From NCBI GenBank assembly GCA_964020155.1, contig OZ026548.1, forward strand, positions 6,232,397 to 6,296,396: DNA of 64,000 nucleotides. The letters run 5' to 3'. The notes beneath the pieces were generated by a model that worked only from the letters and a program-made list of their open reading frames with translations, had not been told where the DNA came from and ran no database searches. Source of the stretch: Chondrilla cf. caribensis. Its lineage: Eukaryota; Porifera; Demospongiae; Chondrillida; Chondrillidae. This document shows positions 26,875 through 41,110 of this stretch, one piece after another (within the stretch, counting starts at the first letter, position 1; each line of letters opens with the position of its first letter). The translations under genes and the position numbers were made by a program.

Positions 26875-29800
26875 TCATGTTCCAACGTCAGCAAGCAAGC
26901 CGAGATTCCTCAGACGCGTGGCCCCTCCTTGCAGTGCACACACCTTTGGGAAACCACATCGCACAAGACTCTGTGCAAACTGGACATAAGCAAAGAAAAC
27001 TTGACCACGCCCCTCACTCAATGACCACACCTCTAAACTCTGCTTCACCATCTCACCATATCTGCTCTGTCACCAGTGTTACTTAAAACCACAAATACAC
27101 TGCGTCCCTTCATCTGATGGACCAGCTGAGATGTGGGCGTGGTCAGGAGACTACCTTCAACCGAGAATGCCTGGTCCTCTGGGAGGTTGACAGACTGCGG
27201 TACATGTCCTCGCTGGTAGCTGAGAGGCGGAGTTAAGAGAGTGAAATGACAAAATTAGATTGATCTAGTGGATCCACTGGAGATGAGTCATGACTGGTCA
27301 TGTGACAATGGAATTATTACAAAGATTCGTTCAGTCAGCATTCCTGTCAGAGGACAGGGGACAAGAGACAGCACACCCACACACGCCGCAATCAAGGGAG
27401 GATACTCCTCATGTGGTCTTGTGTCAATTGTAATGATCTTGTGTCTTTTTGACTTCTTCTGTCCACTGGTGGGAGGTACCTCGTATCCCAGGGCGAAGGA
27501 CTCCAATCCACTCAGGACTATCAAGTCGTGAGGAGATATCTGTGGAGAACACGCCACCTGGAGTTCACCAATGGACAGGGGAACTTTCTTCTGCAAACAG
27601 AAATGAAGAAAATGCTTTCTTGTGAGCTATCGACTGAAGAGTACTCTGACTAGATGGTCCTGGCATGACCCTGTCAGGTCTAGCTGACCCTCCCACTTGT
27701 TCTTCCCTTACAAGAGTGTGTTTAGAGGGGGAAGGAGAAGGTCACCACAACTGACTCACAACCTACTGTAGGAATTATCCAACAAACTGTATCCTCCAAA
27801 GGGACTCTTAGAAGAACAACCCTCAAAGGTGTGAGCATTCAATTGCTAACCCAACAAGTAGAAGTCATCCATAATGTCGCAATGACTCACTGCCTCCTGA
27901 GGGATATCCTCTGGTTGCTGCCGTCCATTCCCATGCTCCCTCATGAAAACACTGGGAGGAGTGTTGTGGAAGAACTTAAGGGCATCTTGTATACAGTTTT
28001 GAATGTCAATGTCTGAGCAGAGGAACCAGTCCATCATGAGGGGAGAAAGGGATATACAGTCAAAGTGGGAGGTGCCAGTGGGTGTGGCACATCAAAATGA
28101 TCATATCTGGAGGAATTAGAGGGTGTAACACATTGAAACAGTACTTGATAAGCTTCTGTACCTGGCATGTCAGAGAAGAACAGGATACACTCATTGAAGT
28201 CGTACCCCAGCAGACTGTGTCTGATCTGGGAGAGGAGGGCCAGCCCAACACAGAGCGGAAAACTCTGGTCTCTTAGCAACAGGACATCCCATAAATGATA
28301 GATTTTTGAGAGCGACAGAACATCTATGGAAAGAGTACGGCACATAGATGATGTGATGACATGGAAACAAAATTACAGGGTTTTACTCACGAGTGAACAT
28401 GGTGAGGAACCAAGGTATTGCATAGAGCTGATAGACGGCAGCAAGTCAGCACATCATCACTAGCAAACACGGAGAACATTCACCCACCTGCGGTTGGAAT
28501 CCGATGTCGTCCAAATGAACGAACAACTCCGGATCATGAAATGACACCAACTGGGAGAATATGGCAAGGTACTCTGCAGTGGGCGTGGTGAGGGGCGTGT
28601 GAGATGAACAAAAGTGGTAAGGAAACAAGCTGTGTTCCTCCCAAACCTTGCATAACAAGAGAGTTGTCCTTCAAGAAGAACCCATGGAGGTACTTGTCCA
28701 CAAAGGCACTCAAACTGGCCCACGCAAGGGGCTCGTTCTCAAAGTTGAGTGTGACAAACGGAGCACAAAGTGAATCCAGTCCTGAGGATGTGTGAGCATA
28801 CATAGGGTGTATACAGGAAGGTATATACAAGGCTATGAATACAATTAAAAGACCACATCCCACACACCTTGCCAGTAGACCAAATCGTAGTGTGTCATCA
28901 CCCAAGCCTTCAAGACCCGTTTGAGCTTATTGTGTGCAATGGGTGAGGACATCATTGGGTGATACTGGTGACACCGAGGGATGTCAACGGCAATCTGCCT
29001 GTCTGTGGAGTGGGGCATGTCCTTGTCTATGTGTCTGTACTCGGACTGAATGTCTCCCTGGGAGGATGATGGGGAGTGGGTGACGTTGCTTCATGGGCCG
29101 ATCCACCTCTGAGCACATAGCAGTGGAGTGGTATGTACTCTACACACGTACGCACCTTGACATGTAAAATGGCTGCCCAAATCTGTCCTCTGTACAGCGG
29201 GCAGACATCGACTTTGGCCTCTCTTAGTATCATCTCGGAAGTGTAGGGATAACCCTGTGGAAATTAGTGGGAGTGGTCATGAAAAGACTAAATCTCTACA
29301 CAAAGCCTCACTGACATCCAATAGTCGTTTGAATAGGACAAGCCTGTGAAACTGAGAATAACAAATATTTCCTCAATTTCCAATCATTATTTGATCTACA
29401 TACAATGTACATTTGCCTACACCTGGTGTACACCTAGTAGCACACACCTGGTGTACACCTAGTAGCACACACCTGGTGTACACCTGGTAGCACACACCTG
29501 GTGTACACCTGGTAGCACACACCTGGTGTACACCTAGTAGCAGAATGACACAATATATACACAGCACACTACAACCACATCGACATCTCATGTACATACC
29601 ATACCTGGTATTCAACATTAGCCTCTTTGATGGTGATGGGGAGCGAGGATTCATCGTGGACCAATTGAGGCTTGTTGGCATCACTGTGGTTAAGAATCAC
29701 ATTACACATTTCAAAATTCAGAATTCAAAATGGAATCAGGGACTTTACCTGTAGTATTCCAACACAGGGCAATAGTCCAGTACAGTGAGGTGCTCCAGAC

Positions 29801-30458
29801 GCTGGGAGGGGAGGGGAGAGGGAGTGGGGAAGTGGGGGAGGGAGTAGGGGGAGGGAGTGGGGGAGGAATCACTAGATTACTGTACACAACAGTGGTTTGT
29901 GTTGGTCTCCATGGAGTCATGCTAGTAACCATGGAGTCGTATTGCTGGAAACTTCTTAAATAGAAGTATCTGTTACTAACAAACTCACTTTAGGTCCAGA
30001 ACACAACCATCAAACCATTTTTTCACAACTAGAGATTTTGGGTACAATTCAATCAACAAGAGTTCAATAGATAGGTCTGTACCTTTCTAAGTTGTGTCAA
30101 TGGAAGAATAACCGTGGTACTGTCGAACAACTGGGTGATGTCGTTCTCCAGTCCAAACACACCTCCCTCCCGTGTTACCACACTGTGTGGGGGGCGGGAC
30201 AAGAACTGAATCATAGCAACCACTTCACAGCACAAACACACACGCACTTCGGCAGCAGACATATTGGCGGCTGCAGCTTTATCACCCCACTCCTCTTCAG
30301 CTCCATCTCAAGATCCCCTCCAGCTAAAGACCACAAATAATATACTTCCTGAATCAGTCGCTCTGCCAGGAAGTCCTCATCAGCTGTCACTTTGCTTCTA
30401 CTCCGTGCTGAGGAGAGAAGATCACCATGGGAACAATAGACACCTGAACTTCTCAATT

Positions 30459-30522
<64 letters not shown>

Positions 30523-30739
30523 CGTGTTATGTGATGCTTTCCTGTCAACTCCCCCACGTCAAGGTCCTTGGTTCTGTACACTGTGGAGAATGGACTCTCC
30601 ACAGCCAACCAACACTGGAATTGAGAGAAAATATCCATCAATTGGACATGCTACACACACACACTCCAGTACTCTCTCTCTCACACACACACACACATGC
30701 ACACTCACACACACACACATGCACACTCACACATGCACA

Positions 30740-30823
<84 letters not shown>

Positions 30824-32512
30824 ACTAAACACCTCCACTAACACCCTCCATCACAGTCACTCACAGGTGAGGGCTGAACCTTGTCCATTGTCTGAAAGAA
30901 GGTATGGTCCAGGAGCTGTTTGGGGGTGGGTCTCTTAGTGGGGAGCGGGTGCAGACAAGCCTGCAGGAAACTCCTCAGCTCGGGATCAAGAACCTGTGGG
31001 GGTGTGGCAACGGGAGAAGGTAAAGGTTGTAATAAAAGTGGCTAGCAAGTTGATCATTAGAAGCACAGACTACATTAGGTACAAACATGCTCACCTTATC
31101 AACTGCCATGTTGTCCTTGAGCAGAGAGTCCAAGGGGAGTTTGGAGTTCTCTAGACAGTATTCAATAGAATGCCAAAGAATCACAAATGTAGATATCTCC
31201 TGCTCTCCCGCCCTCACTCACTGTGGTAGGTGTGGATGGTCCTCATGATCCTCTGAAGAAGTATAGTCAGTCCATTTGGAAAGGACAGGTCTCGGAAGAT
31301 GTGGTGTCCGAGGAACATCTCCAGCAGGATGATACCCAGAGACCACACATCGGACTGCAACGAATGAGGGTGAGACAGAGAGTCGTATCGTGGGTGTGGT
31401 GGGTGTGGGAGGTGTGATACGGTGCTGATACAATAGGTGTGGCAGAGGGCGTGGCCAAACTGGTCATGGTTATTCCCTCACCTTCGGACCACTTGGTGTG
31501 GTGGTGTTGAGACCTGCTGCTATGACTTCAGGGGCAAGATACCTGGGGTGACTGCGTGGATTGTGGACAGGGAAACCATGACACACACAACACACAGTAC
31601 ACGCCCACAACACACAGTACACACCCACAACACACAGTACACACCCACAACATACAGTACACACCCCCAACACACAGTACACACCCCCAACACACAGTAC
31701 ACACACACAACACACAGTACACACCCACAACATACAGTACACACCCACAACACACAGTACACACCCACAACATACAGTACACACCCACAACACACAGTAC
31801 ACACCCACAACAAACCCGATAGGAAAAGAGACATCTTTCCCACAATCCGTCATATGGTAGAGTCCGTGATTGTAAAGCTTTGCCACGCCCTGCAAGTTGA
31901 AGATGGAGCACATCAGATGCACACTTCATCCTCCCCCACCACACCCACAGAGCAGTACCTCATCAGAGAGTAGGATGTTCCCTGGAGATAGCATTCTGTG
32001 GACCAGCCCATTATCATTGAGGTGCACCAGACCCTCCAGCACCTCATAGGCTGTCTTCTGTATACCCAGCACTCTACATGTACAAACACACAGTCCATAT
32101 ACGCCCGAATTGTACTGTATGAACATGTGTAAATTTAGCAGTTTATACTGTAAGTACACACGCACCCCATACTAATTCCGCTCTGAATATTCTCCTCCAG
32201 ATTATGACTGTGGTACTCGCATACTTGTATGAGCCGGTCTAATTGAGAGATATGAACAAAACCAGATACTGAACCTGCTCTTGAACACACCCCAGCGACT
32301 TCACAAGAGCTACCTTTCTTTACACGAACGAGATCCAAATAAGTACACAAATTCTTGTGCGAAATCTCTTTAATTTTCTGGAAACGTCCCAAGATCTGGA
32401 CTGCTTTAGGAGTGAGAGGTAGGCCGTTTTCTCCGCAAGCGTCAGGGTGAGTAGCGCTTGTAAAGAAAGAGCTAGCTCCCAGCGAAGAGGTCCCGAGTAA
32501 TCGGTGAGCCAT
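26875..32512 (-). CDS. TBCK: TBC domain-containing protein kinase-like protein (TBCK)
   Basis: TBCK joins an N-terminal pseudokinase, a Rab-GAP TBC domain and a C-terminal rhodanese domain, and acts in endolysosomal traffic and mTOR signalling. The ATG at 32512 gives [17 protein letters not shown], then [20 protein letters not shown], close to human TBCK. The kinase-like part has [17 protein letters not shown], with HRM in place of the catalytic HRD, then [32 protein letters not shown] and [36 protein letters not shown] is a family signature. The TBC domain has [48 protein letters not shown] and [11 protein letters not shown]. The rhodanese domain shows [14 protein letters not shown] and ends with [20 protein letters not shown]. 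It spans about 5.6 kb with many short introns and several minisatellites. Confidence 0.93.
29412..29542. repeat. 25-bp minisatellite in TBCK intron
   Basis: About five copies of cacctggtgtacacctagta plus gcaca. Confidence 0.9.
30460..30818. repeat. Two CA microsatellites flanking a TBCK exon
   Basis: Arrays at 30460-30520 and about 30675-30818, the second broken by atgcacactcac motifs. On the sense strand of TBCK both read TG. Confidence 0.93.
31583..31812. repeat. 18-bp minisatellite in TBCK intron
   Basis: About twelve copies of acacccacaacacacagt, with catacagt variants. The unit is divisible by three, so it produces spurious long frames. Confidence 0.92.
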
Positions 32513-33207
32513 TTTACATACGTCACGTGACTGAGCAGCCACTTCTAGGGTGCCTACATGCCTACATCATTAGAATCAGAAATCTTACTTGTACCATAGA
32601 CCCTCTAAACTACGTACGGGGGCGACCATTAGACCCCATGTGCACATATAGCACCACAGACACTACTGATCATCACACAGACACTACTGATCATCACACA
32701 CAACCTCCCAAGGAGTCCTAGTGCAGGGAACCGGCTTCAGTTGTCAAATCGATAATCATGTGGATCAGTGCATAGCAAACAATTAAGTAATCAATTGGTC
32801 ACCAAAAGGCATCAAGTGGATGAACTGGAAACAACTCCCATTTCAATTTATTAAGCAGAATAGCTACCCAACAGACTTGATATAAGAGCTTACATGAGTC
32901 CTCTTTTCACAATTCAAGTACGTACTCTTAATGTATGATTAATCAAGTAATCATGCTGGCACTAGTTCAAATACAGTACCACAGAGACCTGGTAGTTGCT
33001 GTACCACTATCAGTCCTTGACAAACTGGAGGACTACAAAGGTCATTGTGTTGACTGCAGCCCACTAATGCCATCACTAGCTGATCTCGTCAAAGCTCGAT
33101 GGCTAGAGGTGTTGACTCGGTGCAGTTTTACGGTAGAAAGCATGCCATTATGTACAAAATCAATTCATGGAATACAGTCAGAGGTCTATGGAGGTGTAGT
33201 TACAAAA
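32513..33207. other. Interval between the TBCK 5' end and ANKRD13 3' end
   Basis: The TBCK promoter side comes first, including a cacgtgac motif near 32523. A short direct repeat agacactactgatcatcaca lies at about 32658-32700. A plus-strand open frame of 95 codons at 32935-33222 overlaps the ANKRD13 stop on the opposite strand. It has no family similarity I can see. Confidence 0.5.
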
Positions 33208-36200
33208 TCACTGATCCTGTAGCGAAAGCTTGAGCACCATTTCCAGTTCCTCTTCCTCTCTCTTCCTCCACTCGTCGTCCTGGGAGACGGTCTGCAGTGA
33301 CAGAGCCATGGCCAACTGCAAGTCATCATCTTGTGACGGTGTTGACACCTGGTGAGAGGGTTGGGTTGACACCTGGTGAGAGGGTTGGGTCGACGTCTCC
33401 ATCTGGTCCTACCATGAGAAATACATTAGAATATGTGGGTGTGGTGCGGGTGTGTCACACCATCTTTCACGTGAAACCACACCTACTCAAACATCAGGCC
33501 TATTGTGAATATCACACACAATGCCCAATGTAAATCTAGGCCACTCCCACCTACCGGTGGCGGTCCTTGTTCAAGCAAGCTCTGTTCAATCGCCATCTGC
33601 AGGAGCTCTTCCTCATTGTAGGCTGGTTGTTGGCTCCCATAACTCACGACTTTGTGGTAATCATCAGGAACAGCAAAAGTAGACTCTCTGATGACACACT
33701 TTTGATTTCCGGCTTTGCTACAAGGGAGTACGTTGACTACATCTTCATGTGGCATTTCTTTACCAACCACCGGGATATCACCATGGCGTTTCCTCAATCC
33801 GTCATGCTGCTTGACTGAGTTGGGCGGGTCCACTCTGGTTGGTGACGAAGACACGCCCAGTGGCAATGGTTCGTTAGTAGTCAAGGTCTTAACATGAGGG
33901 ACAGGCGTGTCACACCCATTGAGGTTCCCGAATGTCACCTTGGCAGAGACAACGTGGAATAAAGGGATCTCTGGAAACGTAAGAAAATGAAATGGATAAT
34001 GTCAAACATCTCTAGCTGGTGTGTAGCCACGAGGTATGTTGAGGGCATACCAAATTTCACAGGAAACCCAGAAGGCATTTGGAGCGTTATGAAATCACGA
34101 AGTTTAGCAAAATGGCTGTTGGTGATAGCCTGGAGGATCAGAGATGAGTTGTGAGTCACACCACACAAGATGGTCCCAATCCAGTGGGACTCAACACTCA
34201 CCAAGAGGTCTACAATCGGCAGGAGTTGTTCTGTCAGTGTTAGCGGGTAGTCCTCGGCCAGCCATAGCGATGCCTTCAGACTCTGAACACTCACCTTCTC
34301 CTCAACTGGTCTGCCTATTACTGTTGGAAGGAGGATGAGGATGGAGTCAAAATGGGTGTGGTCAGCAGTAAATATAACGACAAATGGGTGTGGTCAGCAG
34401 TGAATATAACGACAAATGGGTGTGGTCAGCAGTGAATATAACGACAAATGGGTGTGGTCAGCAGTGAATATAATGACAAATGGGTGTGGTCAGCAAAATA
34501 CAGTTGGTTGCCACTGGTGTTAGGAACAGGTTGGGCTAGCAGTGAGTGATAAGACAAGCACCAAGAAAGGAGGACAATACAAGGTCACTCACAATCGTAG
34601 TCCTCGGAGTTATTTGGAGAAGTGAAGTATTCAGATATGGTCAACTGTGGGCTGTCTGGAGAAGGCGGGGTTACGTTATTCTTGACATCCACTGGCTGTA
34701 CATTGGACAGCTCATTCTGTGCAGCTCCAAACAAAGTGTGAATCGGCGTCGTGAAGGACCCTAGGGAGGGAGGCAGGGGACAGTGTAGGACTCAGAAGGT
34801 GAATGCACACACCATGTGGTGAGGAGGTGAGAACAGACTGACAAAAGCAGCATGTATGGGATGAAATATCTAGCACCATCACTGCTGGCACCATCACCCC
34901 TACCACCATCACTCCTACCACCATCACTCCTACCACCATCACTCCTAGCATGATCACACCTGGCCCCATCACCCCAAGCACTGTCACAGCTGGCATTGTC
35001 ACATCTAATACTGTCACAATACTACATCCAAGAAGACTAGCTAACCAGCAGCTTTCTTCTTGAGGTGAGGAGGGAGGTGCTCCACCCTGGTCCGTGTCAC
35101 CATCTCCACGCCGGAGGCAGTGAATACCTTCGCTTCGATCCCATTCACCTTCTCCGTACGCTCACTTCTGAAGCCCCAAATTCCACTTTTCTGCCTAAAT
35201 GAAAAAAGGAAGTGGAAACATTCGAGAATCCTCCAAGTAGCAGCTGCAACCACCAGTGAACCTCACCTGGCAAAGTTGATTTTATTAGTGCCAATGGTAG
35301 TGTTGACAACCGGGGAGGACAGCCTAGCCACAACAGCCATCTCTGTCACAGCGAGCTTCTCTACTCCAGTTAGTTCCTCTGCCCTACAAATACAGTACAT
35401 ACAGTACATACAGTACATACAGTACATACAGTACATAGAGTACATAGAGTACACACAGTACATACAGTACGTACACACAGTACATACAGTACACACAGTG
35501 CACACAGTACACACAGTACATACAGTACACACAGTACATACAGTACATACAGTACACACAGTACACACAGTACACATACAACACATGGTACACACAGTAC
35601 ATACAGTACACACAGTACACACAGTACACACAGTACACACAGTACACACACAACACATGGTACATACAGCACACACAGTACACAGTGTGTGGTGGAGACC
35701 AAACCTTAGGCTTATTGTTTCTTCCCGGACTGTCTTTCTGTCATGATCTATCTCGATAACGACAGCTTTATGAGCTACGGAAGGAAACAATGGAAATGTC
35801 TCCCATCAAGGACACTGTCATGCATGAACTGGTGGCATAGGTAACTCCAACACACCTTGCCCTTTGAAGATGAAGCTTTGATTTCCTCTTTGCCAAGAGA
35901 GGTTGTTGAATCCTAATAAGGTGGTATCCACTCGAACCGTCGCTCCTAGTTAGAATGGTGAGAGGAAACGTAAGTCACAAACTACACTCCACAATCAAAT
36001 CGTATACCCGACCTTTCTTCCAAATACGGTATGTGTCATTGGGACACATTCTGGACACAAAAGGCACTGAACAAGAAATAACACAATGTTCATCAATGTC
36101 TCTAACACACCCACCAACCACACCCACCAAACATACCCCACGATGCGAACTCCCATTTCATCTCCACATAGAAATCAGGACTATTCTCCAAGGTTTCCAA

Positions 36201-36677
36201 AAGCTTAGGGATATCCCTGTTACGAAATTGATTTGTTTGTTGGTCACGCCTCTCCATCACCATGCCAACCAATTCTGGGCTTCCAGTGCATATTGATTCG
36301 TTAAATACTACAGTATGCAAATTAAGTCGGATGTGAATAAATTATCACTTTTTGTACGCTCACTTCCTACAGTACAGACCAGTCCACTGGTGTCTATTCT
36401 GTGCAAACACGTCAGCTCCGTGGTCTAGCAGGTGATGTACACATTCAACACGTCCCAGACTAACTGCCAGGTGTAAAGGAGTGCGACCACGCGGATCCAC
36501 TTTCTCTATATCATACTTCAATGGGGAAAAACCGTAGTAATGTTAAACTGAGTATTTTAAAAAAGATACGAATATAGAACGAACTGAATCATTTTCCAAG
36601 GTCTGTTTTAAACCGCCAACATTGTTCCACCATATCATCCAGTGGAGAGGATAGTCGATCTTAGTTTTGTCTTCCAT
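33208..36677 (-). CDS. ANKRD13: Ankyrin repeat domain protein 13 (ANKRD13 family)
   Basis: ANKRD13 proteins bind Lys63-linked ubiquitin chains on endocytosed receptors at the plasma membrane and endosomes. The first exon, starting at 36677, encodes [20 protein letters not shown] and [11 protein letters not shown], matching the family's Y-P-L-H start. The next begins [20 protein letters not shown], then [16 protein letters not shown]. Further exons give [100 protein letters not shown] and VTFGNLNGC. Two ubiquitin-interacting motifs are visible near the C-terminus, [16 protein letters not shown] and [13 protein letters not shown], followed by [15 protein letters not shown] as a probable third. 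The start codon lies only 45 bp from that of GTF2H1. Confidence 0.92.
34375..34500. repeat. About 33-bp minisatellite in ANKRD13 intron
   Basis: About four copies of caaatgggtgtggtcagcag followed by tgaatataacga. Confidence 0.88.
35392..35690. repeat. 9-bp CAGTACATA/CAGTACACA array in ANKRD13 intron
   Basis: About 300 bp of tandem nonamers, with cagtacgta and acacatggta variants. The same unit occurs at 8640-8712 in PPTC7. Confidence 0.92.
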
Positions 36678-36722
36678 ATTGGGGTTCGGAACACTATTAT
36701 GGGGGATTTCCCGCTGTCTAAT

Positions 36723-38289
36723 ATGGCCACCGCTACGAAGACACAGGAAAAAATCCTTCTGGAATTACCAGGAATCAAGCGAAAAAAGCAAGATGGAACA
36801 TTGTACCTATCAAACACAAGAATATTCTGGGTTGACGATGCCAGTAAAGAGCATAAAGTTAATTTCCATTACTCACAGATAAAAACCCAGCGGATCAGCC
36901 CGGACACTGCTGCAAAGGTCCAACTTCAGCTCATCTTGCACGATGGTACGTCCACAAACTTTCATTTTTGCGGAGAAGACGCCATGTCGGACCGAACCAA
37001 AGCAAAGGAGCTTTTGCAGAAACTCCTCCCACAGTTCCGAGCTAAACCGTCAGCTGATTTGGAAGAGAAGAGTCGTTTGTTGTCCAGAGACCCGGCTCTC
37101 CATCAGCTCTACAAAGAGCTGGTTACAGGGGGCATCATCAGTGCTGAAGAGTTCTGGGCTCAACGAGCGGTATGACATGATTGGAATAGTGTACAGTGTG
37201 CACTGTGTGATGGTGGTTGGTTAACGGTCCAATACAGAACACCATACAGACCATTAATATCTCCAAGGAACAGAAATCAGGACTCCCATCAGCATTTCTT
37301 GTGAGTACTGTGTGCTAATCGGGTTCACTACATGTTGATGCCTCTGTTCCTGCCTATGTTGACCTTCAGGCTGACGTGAGGGCGGAGATAGACAGTGTCA
37401 ACACGGTCAAGTTTAATCTGACCGTGGACGCTATTGAGGCTATCTTCAGGACATACCCCACAGGTGATGTCTCATGCGTACATGTACATATGTATACCAT
37501 GTGCACATATCCTGTATGTGCATATCTCACTCTCCTGCCCCATGATAAATTTCGAATGACTTTCCATTTAACAAATTGTTTATTGTTGTTGTTGTTTGTT
37601 TTCATCTCGTATGTACAGTGAAAGATAAACATGATCAACTTGTACCAGAAGAGGTTAGTTAGTATGTACATGTACCACATTCTTTATGGCACACCCTTTA
37701 TGACACACCCATGAACCACACCCTTTATGACACACCCATGAACCATACCAACATATTCCATTCTCAAGATGACCGACCAGGAGTTTTGGACAAGGTTCTT
37801 TCAAGCAAGTCACTTCCACAGAAACAGAACCTCTAATCCTGCTTCTGCCGTGAACCTGTTTACAGAATGCATGGATAAAGAGTCTGGAGGTACGTATGTG
37901 TGTAGGGAGTAGTGCCTTACTCCATGGGATGTAAGGGTTGTAGCATGTACACACAAACACACACACACACACACACACACACATTGTGTAAGAATAGTTA
38001 ACAATATATTTCTTGTGCTTAACTATTGATGTGAGAGCTATTGTTTCCTATTTCTTGTAGTGTTGACATCAACCATGTCAGGAGTGGTGGAGCTCGCTGA
38101 TGAGGAGGAGAGTTCAGAGGTCAGTTGGTTTGTTGCTCAATTGTCTGTTGTTGTGAAGGGGTACGTATGGTCCGACTGTTGGTAGGGGTATGGGGTGGGG
38201 AGCAGTGGACCCTCTGGGAGTATCTCCAAGGATTTAGTGAAGAGATGTAATCTACACAGTTCAATGGTGTTGAAGGCTTTGAATGTGGG

Positions 38290-38341
<52 letters not shown>

Positions 38342-39193
38342 ATGTGTTGTTCTGTGTGCCAAGTGGAATCGTTTCTGTTCTGTGGCCGTACGTTCATTGA
38401 CATTGTACCCTGTGAATACCCAGAGCACCAACAAAGACTAACTTGAGGGAAAAAGTTACAATGGTCGATGAATTGGGAACAGAAGTCGCTGCAGAGCTCC
38501 CTGTACTGGAGACAACAACTCTTGAACATGTTGGAGAAGATATGAAGTCTTCCAATGCCTTTAAATCCACATTGAGAGAAGTGTTGAACTGGACACCGAA
38601 CTTGACCCAGGTGGTCAGCTCAATGTGTGTTGTGTGTTGTGTTACAGTCATGTGACTACCTTGTGGGTAATTCAGGTGATTACTTCCGAATGTGCTGAGT
38701 CAGCAATTATGAAGCTCACCCCAGGTGGAGAAGACTCTCTTGTCCAGAATATGGTCACTGACCTTCAAGGTACAGGCACACACATGTACGTACCTGTAGC
38801 GCATTCTTCTTAGGACCTGCTCCACCTTGCTTCCTCCTTCAGTCCCTGGTGCAGTCCACAGTGCTCTGGAAAAGCACTACACTACATTGAATGAGTTATT
38901 GCGTCACTTCTGGTCGTGTTTCCCTGTGACCACATCTCAAGCAGAGGAGAAGGTTGTCATGAGATCTGACTGACCTACAACACAACAGTAAGTACCTCTA
39001 TCTATCTGTCTGACCATCACTTCTCTCTTTGCAGGTAACCAGAATGGCCATGGCCATCCAAGCCTATCAGATCTCCAGTGATGTGGGCACAGACCACAGT
39101 CTGCTAACCCACTTGAGAACATTGAGGGAAACTGCGCTTGCCAAGTACCAGCAATGGGTGGATAAGAGACCAAAAATTGGACCTTCACTATAA
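36723..39193 (+). CDS. GTF2H1: TFIIH core subunit p62 (GTF2H1)
   Basis: p62 is a structural subunit of TFIIH, needed for RNA polymerase II initiation and nucleotide excision repair. I choose the ATG at 36723 (MATATKTQEKILLELPG), though an in-frame ATG at 36699 adds eight residues. The N-terminal PH domain has KKQDGTLYLSNTRIFWVDD, IKTQRISPDTAAKVQLQLIL and TNFHFCGED. Then come ELLQKLLPQFRAK, DPALHQLYKELVTGGIISAE and EFWAQRA, matching the first BSD domain, with SDIIE-like VDAIEAIFRTYP and EFWTRFFQASHFHR for the second. C-terminal exons contain LRHFWSCFPVT, AEEKVTRMAMAIQAYQ and LAKYQQWVDKRPKIGPSL. All major domains are present. Confidence 0.93.
38294..38339. repeat. TG microsatellite in GTF2H1 intron
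   Basis: About 22 TG units on the sense strand. Confidence 0.93.
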
Positions 39194-39357
39194 CATGTCA
39201 GCTGATGAGATCAGATACCAATTATCATAATAATTAATTTTGACAAATTGTATTTTTAACCATTCCAAAATTTCAAGTGTTCAGCATATACTGCAATTGT
39301 GTTATATAAGGATAGTGAAATCTGTGCATAAAACGTGAGAGGAGTGGTAGACAAAAG

Positions 39358-41036
39358 TTACTGTTCGTCATGTCTGGATTCTTCCGAGTAGACCGATAAG
39401 TTACTACCAGCATGTGTGAGAGGCATGGGGTCGCCACGGGCGATATGAGATATGTCGAGGTCCTCCAAATCAAATGGCTCTTCCTCAAATTCCTCTTCGA
39501 GGAGATGCGCCTCCTCTACTGCAGGTAGATGACTGTGTTTGCCCGTGATGGAGGCTTTAGCAGTCTCTAGTGTTGGCAACTGCCTCACTACAGCTCGTCC
39601 TCGACGTGTCTTCTCTTTGTCTTTACCTAGTGGGGTAGGGCGTTTGTCCAGGGCAGGTCCATCAACACTCTCACTCTGACTACTGATCTTCTTCCATTCC
39701 TGTAGAAGTGGGGGGCGTTTGGCATCCCGCATGCCTGTACCATCCAATAAATGAACAGGTGGACGGAATAAATGAGCCACACCACTCTCGTCAAGGTAAC
39801 CAGATTCTCCTTCACTTTCGGTGAGTTCCAATATGATGTGATTGGAGGGCTCCTCTATCATCTGCTCAAACTCAGCCTGGAGTGTTGGGAAGAATGGCCG
39901 GTCAGAGGGGGAATGCTGCCAGCATCTCTGGAGGAGGAAGTACCTGTGTGCAATCAACGAAAAATGAAGTATTCGTTTTTTGTGAGGACCTCAGATCACA
40001 TGACTAACACATGACAGACTCACAGAGTGTTGTCACAGCACTTCAGTACGTTTGGCCGACGACCAGCACCAATTTCATGATATATGTCCCTTGGGTGGAT
40101 TCCAGGAAATGGATCACTTCCTGCAGTAGACAGGAAGTATAAAAGTAGCTTGTAAAAACCGCAAATAAGAAGTTATCCCATACGAATAGCATACAAACTC
40201 CTCAGGTACACCTGTACATACACACACTGCATACATGTTGCACAGTACATACAGTACACACACATGAACAGTAGTCCCAAGGTGACCCACCTAATGTGCA
40301 GACTTTGTACACAAGAATCCCAAAGGACCACCTGCAAAGAGAAGCCAGACAAGTCTCACACTAATTATTCCCACAAGCTCAACAACATGGTTTCCCTCAC
40401 ACATCGCTCTTGACAGAAAAGTGGATTCCTTGCATGTTTTCAGGAGCAATGTCTTCAAGGTACTTTCCTCTCTCCGTCACCATGTAGTAATTCCCCTCCA
40501 ATGGGACACCGAAGTTCCCAATCTTGGCTTGGAGGTCGGCAGTCAGGAAGATGTTACAAACAGACAGGTTCCTGTGGGTTATGCCATAGTGCCCCAGGAA
40601 GGACATCCCGCGACAGACTTGCAGGGTGATGTACATAAGACTCCCAGCCACATAGTCCACATAAGGCTCTTCTATGGTTTGGGACACAAACTCAATGTAC
40701 CATTCTGGAATGGGACCCAGTTTCAGTCCAACAAGCAGTGATTGGAGAGTGCTGCACTCCATAAGCTCGATACACATGAACAGTGGCGAGATATCGCTGC
40801 TACCTCCATAATAGCGAATGATGTTTGGGTGTCCAGTGGGATCCTGAGTATAAACATATGTACATGTGAGTATACGGTATGTATAGTAATATTCAGGGAC
40901 ACACCCACAGGGACTTACCAGCTTTTGAATAAGCTTGTAACGTTCTATCTCAGTTGTTATCTCAGTCCTGCCCAGCTCGGAGTTGGCATCTAGTGCGGGA
41001 AGACTGAACTGACAGAACAGTTGCCATCACACGCAT

Positions 41037-41110
<74 letters not shown>

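Noticed and set aside
31437..31973. Repetitive 180-residue frame in the TBCK region
   Set aside because: It is an 18-bp minisatellite between TBCK exons, antisense to the gene.
35120..35790. Val-His-Thr or Cys-Val-Leu repeat frames
   Set aside because: Products of the 9-bp CAGTACATA array inside an ANKRD13 intron.
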